Below, piece after piece: positions 7,320 through 15,189 of a stretch of DNA of 64,000 bases (positions are counted from its first letter, which is position 1; each line of letters begins with the position of its first letter). The stretch comes from Albibacterium profundi (GTDB lineage Bacteria; Bacteroidota; Bacteroidia; Sphingobacteriales; Sphingobacteriaceae), in NCBI RefSeq assembly GCF_042159835.1, contig NZ_JBBVGT010000002.1, forward strand, positions 744,001-808,000, written 5' to 3'. The position numbers and the translations under genes were made by a program. The notes beneath the pieces are model-generated. The model did no database searches. It was not told where the DNA came from and saw only the letters and a list, made by a program, of their open reading frames with translations.

Positions 7320-8564
7320 ATGAGACTAAACGCTTTAATATTCAACAAATACCTCGGCATATTATTATGCAGCACCCTCCTACTTGCTTCCTGCTCTAAA
7401 AATAACGGGCCGGATCCTAATAAACAGGAATTGGTAGTCGTTGCATCTGCTACTGAAATTGATAAAGGCGACGAAGTAACTTTTGAAGTTACAGCCGGTG
7501 ACAAAGCCATAGATGCCGATATTTATATCAATAACACAAAAACAACCAGTACTGCCCACACTTTTAATGAAGCCGGCGCCTACCAGATTGTAGCCAAAAA
7601 AGAAGGATACCCGGAAAGCGAAGCCATTACGTTAAAAGTATATCAAGTAGATGTATATGTGGCTGGAGTTCTGAAAAAAGGACAAAAACGCACCGCTGTG
7701 TATTGGAGAAACGGTAAGCCGGTAATGCTCACAGATGGCACCCGGCATGCCGAAGCAAACGACATAGCAGTGCACAACGGAGATGTTTATGTAGTGGGAT
7801 ACGAGCATCAAGCTTCCAGACCTGTAGCCAAATATTGGAAAAATGGTAAAGTTGTAGCCTTGACCGATGGGAGTAAACGTGCTGCGGCCCATTCCATTTT
7901 ATTAGACAAGAAAGATGTATATATAGGCGGATATGAGGGTCAAACCGCCATATATTGGAAAAATGGCCAAGCGGTTGAGCTATCCCAGACAAGCAACGAC
8001 GCTTGGGTGTTTTCTTTAGCGATAGATAACGGAGATGTTTATGCAGCCGGTTACGAATATAACGGAGTTGTATATGTTGCCAAATATTGGAAAAATGGCA
8101 AACCCGTAGCACTGACCGACGGGATCCAACCAGCCGGCGCGCATGCTATAGCCGTGAGCGACGGAGACGTTTATGTAGCAGGATACGAACATAACGGATC
8201 CAGAGATGTAGCCAAATATTGGAAAAACGGCACCGCTGTCGCCTTGACCGATGGGAGTAAAAATGCAGACGTATTCTCGATTTTCATAGACAACAAAGAT
8301 GTATATATAGCAGGAAGCGAGGATATACAGGCTAAGTATTGGAAAAATGGCGCTGCCATAAACCTCACCGATGGAATTAATTTATCGTCTGCCCGTTCCA
8401 TTCTTATTGATAACGGAGATGTATATGTAGCAGGCTCCGAACTTAACGACTCAAGGGATATTGCCAAATATTGGAAAAATGGTGCTGCAGTCAATCTTAC
8501 AGATGGAGTTCAGGGCGCTTATACAAGATCAATTTTTATCACCCGGACGCTGGAGAATGAATAA
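7320..8564 (+). CDS. Seven-repeat 'YWKNG' propeller-like lipoprotein B
   Basis: A 414-residue lipoprotein: signal peptide with lipobox LLASC (Cys25), then an Ig/PKD-like beta domain at about residues 36-107 (ASATEIDKGDEVTFEV, then AYQIVAKKEGYPES). From about residue 108 there are seven repeats of the 'GDVYVAGYE...AKYWKNGKAVALTDG' type, the same number as in the protein at 5185 but more uniform. A seven-bladed propeller is the natural model. The added N-terminal domain may act as a spacer from the membrane. The repeats are also visible at DNA level (ccaaatattggaaaaatgg recurs), so recombination within the gene is possible. Function unknown. Confidence 0.8.
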   Translation: MRLNALIFNKYLGILLCSTLLLASCSKNNGPDPNKQELVVVASATEIDKGDEVTFEVTAGDKAIDADIYINNTKTTSTAHTFNEAGAYQIVAKKEGYPESEAITLKVYQVDVYVAGVLKKGQKRTAVYWRNGKPVMLTDGTRHAEANDIAVHNGDVYVVGYEHQASRPVAKYWKNGKVVALTDGSKRAAAHSILLDKKDVYIGGYEGQTAIYWKNGQAVELSQTSNDAWVFSLAIDNGDVYAAGYEYNGVVYVAKYWKNGKPVALTDGIQPAGAHAIAVSDGDVYVAGYEHNGSRDVAKYWKNGTAVALTDGSKNADVFSIFIDNKDVYIAGSEDIQAKYWKNGAAINLTDGINLSSARSILIDNGDVYVAGSELNDSRDIAKYWKNGAAVNLTDGVQGAYTRSIFITRTLENE

Positions 8565-8598
8565 TAATAAAAGGTATTTACAATAAAATCAATTAATC

Positions 8599-8649
8599 AT
8601 GAATATAAACAATTTTACGCTTAACAAATACGCCAGCGCACTGCTATGA
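8599..8649 (+). pseudogene. Truncated start of another lipoprotein of the same kind
   Basis: ATG at 8599 reads MNINNFTLNKYASALL and then hits TGA at 8647. This matches the N-terminus of the gene at 7320 (MRLNALIFNKYLGILLCS), where the codon at the stop is Cys (TGC). The reading continues SILVL for a few codons before merging into a fragment of an unrelated gene on the other strand. It is the beginning of a lost fourth lipoprotein gene. Confidence 0.55.
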
Positions 8650-8976
8650 AGCATATTGGTACTCCAGTTCATCTTCTACCGTAATGGTTTCCCGTTTACT
8701 GTTTTGCAATACACCGCGCAATAAGCTGGAAAAATTATCCAGGTAATGTATCGCACCTTCAGTCCTTTCGGTCATAATTAAATTCTTAATAGCGTTCATA
8801 CTATTGAATATGAAATGCGGGTTCATTTGAGCCCGCAAGGCCAGCATTTCTCTTTCCTTTATCTTCTTCTGGGAAAATTCAAATTTAATCTCTTTCTCCC
8901 TTTGTTTTTCCATATCAGAATACACTTTAACCAGCTCATCTGTTTTCTCGCTTAAGAAACGCGAAGCCCTGAATTT
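8644..8976 (-). pseudogene. LytS-type sensor histidine kinase, internal fragment
   Basis: The open frame reads ...FLSEKTDELVKVYSDMEKQ, a coiled-coil, and then RAQMNPHFIFNSMNAIKNLI. The last phrase is the phospho-acceptor His box of the LytS/YehU His_kinase family. The frame continues through LDNFSSLLRGVLQNS and stops after EDELEYQYAS. Membrane sensor and ATPase domains are both absent: upstream there is an in-frame TAA at 8977-8979, and downstream the conserved 'ELE..RLYLEIE' continuation is lost. Only about 110 codons of a normally several-hundred-residue protein remain, so it is a relic. Confidence 0.8.
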
Positions 8977-9449
8977 TTATTCCTTTTTACCCTATCTTTG
9001 CATGATGGCCGGTATTGAAAACCACACTGACTATCAGTCAAATACAAACAAGGAGTAACAAATAAGAAACTCCATAAACCCTTAAATAATGACATTAGGA
9101 TTGCAATCCCCTTAGCTTTATGTAATATTTGGTTAGTTCTATTTTCCCATTTCCCATAAATCCCATATACCAAGCAATATGTCAAAGAACTAATTCTTTC
9201 TATATATGTCCGACCGATATACCCAGTTATTCAGAAAACAAGAATCATATTTCAAAAAAAGTCGCCCAAATAGGGAGTAATAAAAGGCTCAGGTCCACCA
9301 CTTAATGTAAAATACAATATAATATGAAGTGGGAAAGTAATTAATACACTCGCGACGACTCCAGATGGTATAAACAGTACCATCGCAGCCGCTCTCCAAT
9401 ATCGTTTTTCATTTTTAATCGTGTTGATTGAGTCAAAATAATCTAAATT
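8952..9449 (-). pseudogene. Decayed membrane-protein remnant
   Basis: Minus-strand frames 9252-9449 (...NEKRYWRAAAMVLFIPSGVVAS, then PEPFITPYLGDFF and TGA) and 8952-9185 (hydrophobic GIAILMSLFKGLWSFLFVTPCLY) both look like pieces of a small membrane protein. They are in different frames and separated by stops. The first piece has no ATG at its beginning. I do not recognise a family. Alternatively these could be unrelated AT-rich open frames. No intact gene is visible in 8977-9629. Confidence 0.35.
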
Positions 9450-9564
9450 TTATGTTTGATGAGAAGGTAAATATAACAATATATTGCAAAGGATACCATA
9501 TTATGGAATTCCAATACTGAGAGCAAAAATCGATAAAAAAATAATGAGTAGAGGATCATCAATA

Positions 9565-9600
9565 AAAATCAGTGGAAAAGGAAATAACCCCACTGATTTT
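9565..9600 (-). terminator. Hairpin terminator of the truncated coiled-coil gene
   Basis: aaaatcagtgg (9565-9575) pairs with ccactgatttt (9590-9600) in a perfect 11-bp stem. On the minus strand the hairpin ends in TTTTTATT, a good intrinsic terminator. It lies 30 bp after the stop of the coiled-coil tail at 9630, as expected for that gene's own terminator. Confidence 0.7.
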
Positions 9601-9629
9601 AACGATTGAACAGTAGTCCATTCTGTCTG

Positions 9630-9750
9630 TTACAGATTCTCAGCTTCTCTCCTAATCTCTTCAGCTTCTCGCTTTTTTTCCTCAGCTGCTTTTCTAAGTT
9701 CTGTCTCCGCTTCTAGTTTCGAAATAATTATTTTAGCCCGTTCTGGATCT
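9630..9750 (-). pseudogene. C-terminal tail of a coiled-coil protein
   Basis: On the minus strand about 40 codons read KDPERAKIIISKLEAE and then a charged Glu/Lys/Arg heptad-like tail that ends REAENL and TAA. The composition is typical of a real coding sequence, and a terminator follows. Upstream, the frame passes into the antisense of the DASS gene at 9751, so the rest of the gene is missing. The parent family cannot be identified from the tail. Confidence 0.55.
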
Positions 9751-11142
9751 TTGTTCAAAAAGCATATCAAGACCATCAATTTCATCGTTGGCCCGCTATT
9801 ATTTTTACTAATCAATGCAATTCCCTTCGAAGGATTATCTCCACAGGGCAAGGCTGTTCTCGCATGTACTCTGTGGGTTGCCTTTTGGTGGATTACCGAA
9901 ACAGTTGAGCTACCAGTTACATCGATTTTGCCCATCATCATCTTCCCTTTATCGGGTGCACTGACTGTTGCCGAGACAACCAGTGCCTACGGTAATCCTT
10001 ACATTTTCTTATTTATGGGAGGCTTTGTCGTCGGTTTGGCCATTGAACGATCTGGATTGCATAGGCGGATTGCCTTCAATATTATCAATGTAGTCGGCAC
10101 CAGCGAGAAGAACGTCATCTTAGGCTTTATGATTGCTACAGGCTTCCTGTCCATGTGGATATCCAATACGGCAACTGCTATTATGATGCTGCCAATTGGC
10201 ATTTCCGTCGCTAGCCATTTCGGCGATCGGCAACCTTTTTCTAAAAATCTAATGTTTGGTATAGCCTATGCTGCTTCCATCGGTGGTGTGGCAACATTAA
10301 TAGGGACTCCGCCGAACATTATTTTAGCGGGCGTGGTAAAAGAGTCTCTTGGGTACGATATTTCATTTTTAAATTGGATGCTGTTTGCAACACCTTTTGC
10401 TATTATCCTTTTGCTTGTTACTTGGTTTGTGTTGACGAGATACAAGACAAAGATAGAGTCGGGGCCAGTCGATTACGGATTAGACAACCTAGGGCAAATG
10501 TCTCTCGTTGAAAAACGTGTTACCATTGTTTTTATTCTAGTAGCATTTCTATGGATCAGTCGTTCTTTTCTTTGGAATGACATCCTGCCTACACTTGATG
10601 ATACCATCATCGCTATCGTCGGTGCCATGCTGATGTTTACCATTCCTGCCGGCAACGGTAAAGGGCCTTTAATGAACTGGGAAGCGGCAAAAAAAATACC
10701 GTGGGATGTGCTCTTACTTTTCGGGGCAGGTTTAGTCATTGCAAAAGGTTTCTCTACGACAGACCTCACCAATTGGCTCGCTGGCCATTTTGCACAGCTT
10801 GATTTTCTACCGGTAGCCATATTTACGCTACTAATCATTGCGAGCATTAACTTCCTAACGGAGATCACTTCAAATACGGCGACAGCCAGCATGATATTAC
10901 CGGTACTGATTACCATCGGGATTTCCCTGAATATGGACACCCTGCCACTATTGGCCGGTGCAGCCATATCCGCATCTTGTGCATTCATGATGCCGGTCGC
11001 CACCCCACCCAACGCCATCGTCTTTAGCTCAGGTAAAGTAACCATTCCTGAAATGATTCGCGCTGGCTTTGCTTTGAATATTTCGTCGATTATTCTAATT
11101 TTTATCTTTATCCAGTTGGTATGGAGCCTTGTTTTCAAGTAA
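9751..11142 (+). CDS. DASS/SLC13 family anion:sodium symporter, copy 2
   Basis: A 463-residue paralogue of the gene at 1303, collinear over its whole length with mostly conservative changes. It has both SNT motifs (ISNTATA near residue 138 and TSNTATA near residue 374) and the same PNAIVFSSG segment near the end. The codon aligned with the ATG of copy 1 is TTG (9751), and no ATG lies nearby upstream in frame. Upstream sequence belongs to a truncated minus-strand gene. Either TTG is used as start or expression is impaired. A MATE gene follows 69 bp downstream, as in copy 1. Confidence 0.85.
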   Translation: MFKKHIKTINFIVGPLLFLLINAIPFEGLSPQGKAVLACTLWVAFWWITETVELPVTSILPIIIFPLSGALTVAETTSAYGNPYIFLFMGGFVVGLAIERSGLHRRIAFNIINVVGTSEKNVILGFMIATGFLSMWISNTATAIMMLPIGISVASHFGDRQPFSKNLMFGIAYAASIGGVATLIGTPPNIILAGVVKESLGYDISFLNWMLFATPFAIILLLVTWFVLTRYKTKIESGPVDYGLDNLGQMSLVEKRVTIVFILVAFLWISRSFLWNDILPTLDDTIIAIVGAMLMFTIPAGNGKGPLMNWEAAKKIPWDVLLLFGAGLVIAKGFSTTDLTNWLAGHFAQLDFLPVAIFTLLIIASINFLTEITSNTATASMILPVLITIGISLNMDTLPLLAGAAISASCAFMMPVATPPNAIVFSSGKVTIPEMIRAGFALNISSIILIFIFIQLVWSLVFK

Positions 11143-11211
11143 AGATCTTGATCCCATTCGGCAGCTGCTAATCACGGCTACGAACATAATTTCATTAGCT
11201 TTACGCACAAG

Positions 11212-12531
11212 ATGAAAAGTCACTTAGCAATCGCACGAAAGGCATTCCCGATTATATTGGCGAATGCTAGTGCGCCATTATTAGGACTTGCTGATACAGC
11301 CGCTATTGGTCACATGGGCGGTGCCCAGGAGATTGGTGCTATTGCTTTGGGAGCTCTGGTCTTCAGTTTCCTCTACTGGGGCTTCGGTTTTCTGCGAATG
11401 GGAACCACAGGCTATGTAGCCCAAGCGTATGGAGCCGACCACCACGATGAAGTTCGAAACATCGGACTACGATACGGGGTGATAGCCATAGCCGTCGGAA
11501 CCATCTTTATACTTCTACAGCAGGTCATCTTGCCTATATCGCTCTATTTGTTAGATACCAGCGACTCCATCAAACAACTAGTTGCAGATTATTTTTATGT
11601 CCGAATTTGGGGAGCACCAGCAACATTATGCACTTACGCCTTATTGGGAATCTTGATTGGCTTAGGGGAAACCAAGAAACTACTCGCCCTCCAACTACTG
11701 CTTAACGGACTCAACATCACACTCAACATTATTTTCGTTGTTTTCTTAGGTTTCGGCGTTCAGGGTATCGCTCTCGGAACCGTATTGGCAGAGTGGTTCT
11801 CCTTTCTTGTCGGCACTTGGATGGTTTGGCGGATATTAAATCGACTTTCTCCAAAAGCAAAAAAAGCTGTCGCCTGGAAGACATTGTTCGAAAAAAGCCA
11901 ATTCGCCCAAATGATGCAGACCAATGGAAATATCATGATCCGCACATTGGCCCTTCTCTTTGGTTTCGCTTGGTTCACCAATCGCGGTGCAAGTTTTGGT
12001 GATGGAATTCTTGCAGCCAACCATATCCTCTTGCAATTTGTATCACTATCCGCATTTTTCCTTGATGGTTATGCCTATGTCGTCGAAATGATGGTCGGAA
12101 AAAACCTTGGTGCGCGCAACCAAATAGCATTCAGAACTGAACTCAAGATGGCCAATGAACTTGCGGCAGTTACCGCCTTAATCTTAGCCTTATTATTCTT
12201 CTTCGGTGGAGACTGGGCTATCCGTGGACTAACAACCGATGAGACTGTCCGTTCCTTTGCATCCGATTATTTACCGTTTGCTTGTTTGTATATCTTAGTT
12301 TCGTTCTATGCATTTCAACTCGACGGAGTATTTATTGGCGCTACGTTAAGCAAGGAAATGTGCAATGCCAGCATATTTTCCGTTTTTACTTTTCTTGCTT
12401 TCAGTACCCTGCTTAGCTGGCATTTTGGAAATAAAGGTTTATGGATAGCTTTTATTATTTATGTATCTGTAAGAGGTCTAAGTCTGTATTACTATATGCC
12501 CAGAATTAGGAGGCTATTTACGAAACATTAA
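11212..12531 (+). CDS. MATE family efflux transporter (DinF-like), copy 2
   Basis: A 439-residue paralogue of the gene at 2766, collinear throughout. Shared features include FPIILANAS at the first helix, GFLRMGTTGYVAQAYG near residue 60, and the central NRGASFGDGILAANHILLQF segment. Differences are spread along the protein rather than concentrated, so both copies look maintained. The gap to the upstream DASS gene (69 bp) is nearly the same as in the first module (71 bp). The final residues RRLFTKH are slightly longer than in copy 1. It converges with the symporter gene at 12563 after 31 bp. Confidence 0.9.
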   Translation: MKSHLAIARKAFPIILANASAPLLGLADTAAIGHMGGAQEIGAIALGALVFSFLYWGFGFLRMGTTGYVAQAYGADHHDEVRNIGLRYGVIAIAVGTIFILLQQVILPISLYLLDTSDSIKQLVADYFYVRIWGAPATLCTYALLGILIGLGETKKLLALQLLLNGLNITLNIIFVVFLGFGVQGIALGTVLAEWFSFLVGTWMVWRILNRLSPKAKKAVAWKTLFEKSQFAQMMQTNGNIMIRTLALLFGFAWFTNRGASFGDGILAANHILLQFVSLSAFFLDGYAYVVEMMVGKNLGARNQIAFRTELKMANELAAVTALILALLFFFGGDWAIRGLTTDETVRSFASDYLPFACLYILVSFYAFQLDGVFIGATLSKEMCNASIFSVFTFLAFSTLLSWHFGNKGLWIAFIIYVSVRGLSLYYYMPRIRRLFTKH

Positions 12532-12562
12532 TTAGCGATAAAGACAGAGTTTTATTACCAGT

Positions 12563-13861
12563 CTATTCGACGTCACTTAGATTCTTTGGCGCCGGTTTTA
12601 ATCTATATCCCATAACTTTATTCATGATTACACTTACCATTGCATCACCGCTAACATTAATGATGGTTCGACACATATCAAGAGGCCGATCCACAGCAAA
12701 AATGAGAGCTATACCCGCTGGACTTACCCCAATGGATTCCAAAACTATGACAAGCATCAACACGCCCGCACCGGGCACTGCTGCCGATCCGATTGAAGCC
12801 AAGGTTGCCGTCGCGACAATGGTTAGCTGCTGAGATAAAGTTAAATCATAACCCAACACTTGAGCAATAAATACTGCTGCGACACCTTGATACAAACAGG
12901 TGCCGTCCATATTTATGGTCGCTCCGATAGGCAGCACGAAACTACTCACTTCTTTATTTACACCAATATGCTCCTCAACACATTCCATTGTTACTGGTAA
13001 TGTAGCCGCGCTGGAGCTGGTCGAGAATGCAACTAACTGCGCTGGCGCGAGTTTCTTATAAAAGTTTATTGGACTTGTTTTCGCCCAAAACTTTAAAATC
13101 AACGGATATATGATATAAAGAAGAGTCGCCAACCCCAATAACACCGTAAAACTATACATTCCTAAAGCAACAAAAATATCAGCTGATGGTGATTCAGTAA
13201 TCAACGAAGTAATTAAGGCGAATACTCCTATTGGTGCGGTCAACATGATTATATCGACAATTTTAAGAACCACCTCATTAAGACCGTCAAAGAAATCTTT
13301 GACTGGCTTACTGCTACTCGATGGGATCAAAATGAGACCTACACCGGCCAAAATTGTAAAGAAAATAACTTGCAGCATATTACCGTTTGAGCTAGCTGCA
13401 AAAAAGGCATTCTCCGGAACGATGTCTACTAATGGCTGCAATGGCCCCTGCTGCTTGGTTAAAGCAGCCTCTGCTTGTTTCTCTTCCGCGGTACTCCCAA
13501 AGACACTTAACATTTCATTTCGTGTTGCTTCCGAAACAAACTCGCCTGGCTGGATAATATTCACAGTCGTTAGCCCGACGGATACAGCAATAAACGTAGT
13601 CATAACATAAATACCAAATGTGCGAAAGCCCATTTTAGACAACTTCGTTATATCTTTTAAATCCGTTATTCCTTTAATCAACGAAGCAATAATCAGCGGA
13701 ATAGCGATCATTTTCAGGAGATTAATAAAAATTGTACCAAACGGTTTAATCCAATTTGCTACAAAGGTATTTCCCCAAGGAAACTGAATAAAGAGAATAC
13801 CGGCTGCAACTCCTGCTATAATTCCCAATAAAATCTGCCAATGCAATGCTAATTTCTTCAT
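12563..13861 (-). CDS. Dicarboxylate/amino acid:cation symporter (DAACS)
   Basis: A 432-residue inner-membrane transporter of the GltP/DctA type. The hallmark serine-rich reentrant loop STSSSAATLPVTMECV is present near residue 280, followed by PIGATINMDGT, the sodium- and substrate-binding NMDGT motif. A second hairpin, GSAAVPGAGVLMLVIVL, follows. The family imports glutamate, aspartate or C4-dicarboxylates with sodium or protons. A polar insert at about residues 125-150 (EEKQAEAALTKQQG) is a loop. It is transcribed toward the second MATE gene and divergently from hemW. Confidence 0.93.
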   Translation of the reverse strand: MKKLALHWQILLGIIAGVAAGILFIQFPWGNTFVANWIKPFGTIFINLLKMIAIPLIIASLIKGITDLKDITKLSKMGFRTFGIYVMTTFIAVSVGLTTVNIIQPGEFVSEATRNEMLSVFGSTAEEKQAEAALTKQQGPLQPLVDIVPENAFFAASSNGNMLQVIFFTILAGVGLILIPSSSSKPVKDFFDGLNEVVLKIVDIIMLTAPIGVFALITSLITESPSADIFVALGMYSFTVLLGLATLLYIIYPLILKFWAKTSPINFYKKLAPAQLVAFSTSSSAATLPVTMECVEEHIGVNKEVSSFVLPIGATINMDGTCLYQGVAAVFIAQVLGYDLTLSQQLTIVATATLASIGSAAVPGAGVLMLVIVLESIGVSPAGIALIFAVDRPLDMCRTIINVSGDAMVSVIMNKVMGYRLKPAPKNLSDVE

Positions 13862-13984
13862 ATAAGTTTGTCAATATATTGATTTTTGTCAAAAAACACA
13901 TAACCATTTTAAATTTCCCCACACTGATGTAATCTTTAATCGTTCGGTTTTTTTGTAAGACGATGCGGACTCACAATTTCATCT

Positions 13985-13992
13985 TACCTTTG
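13985..13992 (+). promoter_or_regulatory. Candidate -7 box TACCTTTG of hemW
   Basis: TACCTTTG matches TAnnTTTG and ends 4 nt before the ATG at 13997, so the transcript would have almost no leader. A good TTTG is not seen 19 nt upstream; TTTTG at 13952-13955 is 29 nt away. Confidence 0.45.
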
Positions 13993-13996
13993 TCTC

Positions 13997-15124
13997 ATGG
14001 CCGGTATCTATATCCACATCCCTTTCTGCAAGCAAGCATGTCATTATTGCGACTTCCATTTTTCGACTTCAGTTAAATATAAAAACGAAATTATTCAAGC
14101 TATCCAGAGTGAGGTTGAATTAAGAAAAGATTACTTATCCGGAGCATCCATAAGTAGTATCTATTTCGGAGGAGGTACACCTTCGCTGCTTTCCGCAAAG
14201 GAGATCAACCGGATCATCGACCAAGTTTATCTTATACACCCCGTCGAAAATGATATAGAAATCACGCTTGAAGCCAATCCGGACGACTTAACCAAAGGTA
14301 AAATTTCCGAGCTCCGCACTACACCGGTCAACAGATTTAGTATTGGTATTCAATCCTTTTTCGAAGAGGATTTGAAATGGATGAACAGAGCGCACAACGC
14401 TCAAGAAGCTGAAAGCTCCATCAAACGAGCGCAAGATGCGGGCTTCAACAACATTACGTGCGATCTTATCTACGGGTATCCGTTGCTTTCCGAAGCAAAA
14501 TGGACGAACAATATCAACAAGATGATTGAATTTGAAGTACCTCATCTTTCTGCTTACAGCATGACCGTTGAGCCGCAAACAGCATTAGGAGCCTTTATCC
14601 GCAAAGGCAAGCAACAGCCCATGAACGAAGGGCAGAGCGCTGATCAATTCATCTTGTTGATGCAGAAGATGCAAGAGAACGGATATGAGCAATATGAAAT
14701 TTCAAACTTCGCACGGGATAAAAACTACTCACAGCACAATACCAGTTATTGGAAAGGCATACCCTATATCGGCATCGGTCCGTCAGCTCATTCGTTCAAC
14801 GGAGTTGAACGCCAATGGAATGTGGCAAACAACATGAAGTATCTAGAGTCGATATCGACCGATCAGGTACCCGCAGAAAAAGAACTCCTGAGCTTATCCG
14901 ATCAATTCAACGAGTACATCATGACATCGTTGCGAACAAAATGGGGGGTCGACTATGCCTATCTCGAGAAGAGGTTCCCTTCCGATTTCCTAACTGAAAT
15001 AAACGAACCTTTGCAATCATACATCGCCAGAGGGAAGGTTCAAAAATCAGAAAAACATTACATCCTCACGGATGAGGGTAAACTCATCGCCGATCAGATT
15101 GCAGCCGACCTATTCATAACCTAA
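13997..15124 (+). CDS. hemW: Radical SAM heme chaperone HemW
   Basis: A 375-residue member of the HemN/HemW family. It begins MAGIYIHIPFCKQACHYCDF, placing the radical-SAM CxxxCxxC cysteines at 11, 15 and 18, and GGGTPSLL follows near residue 58. HemW lacks coproporphyrinogen oxidase activity and is thought to hand heme to apo-proteins. The short length and early position of the cluster motif fit HemW rather than HemN. The C-terminal 80 residues carry the winged-helix-like HemN_C segment. hemH, the ferrochelatase, lies about 8 kb away on the other strand. Confidence 0.93.
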   Translation: MAGIYIHIPFCKQACHYCDFHFSTSVKYKNEIIQAIQSEVELRKDYLSGASISSIYFGGGTPSLLSAKEINRIIDQVYLIHPVENDIEITLEANPDDLTKGKISELRTTPVNRFSIGIQSFFEEDLKWMNRAHNAQEAESSIKRAQDAGFNNITCDLIYGYPLLSEAKWTNNINKMIEFEVPHLSAYSMTVEPQTALGAFIRKGKQQPMNEGQSADQFILLMQKMQENGYEQYEISNFARDKNYSQHNTSYWKGIPYIGIGPSAHSFNGVERQWNVANNMKYLESISTDQVPAEKELLSLSDQFNEYIMTSLRTKWGVDYAYLEKRFPSDFLTEINEPLQSYIARGKVQKSEKHYILTDEGKLIADQIAADLFIT

Positions 15125-15189
15125 AGAGACAAGACGGGTCACCATCGTTTAGCAGCGTTCAGTTTATTGACGTTATTAGCTTACTCAAG

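Noticed and set aside
7729..8494. Long antisense frames across the propeller lipoprotein
   Set aside because: They arise from the repeated codons of the sense gene and have repeating unnatural composition.
9003..9060. An 18-codon frame beginning ATGATGGCCGG after a TATCTTTG box
   Set aside because: Too short, and its likeness to the hemW start is only a few bases.
9630..9941. A 103-codon minus-strand gene
   Set aside because: Only its last 40 codons look like a gene; the rest is antisense to the DASS symporter.
1303..12531. An insertion-sequence composite transposon bounded by the DASS-MATE copies
   Set aside because: No transposase or terminal inverted repeats are visible at either copy.
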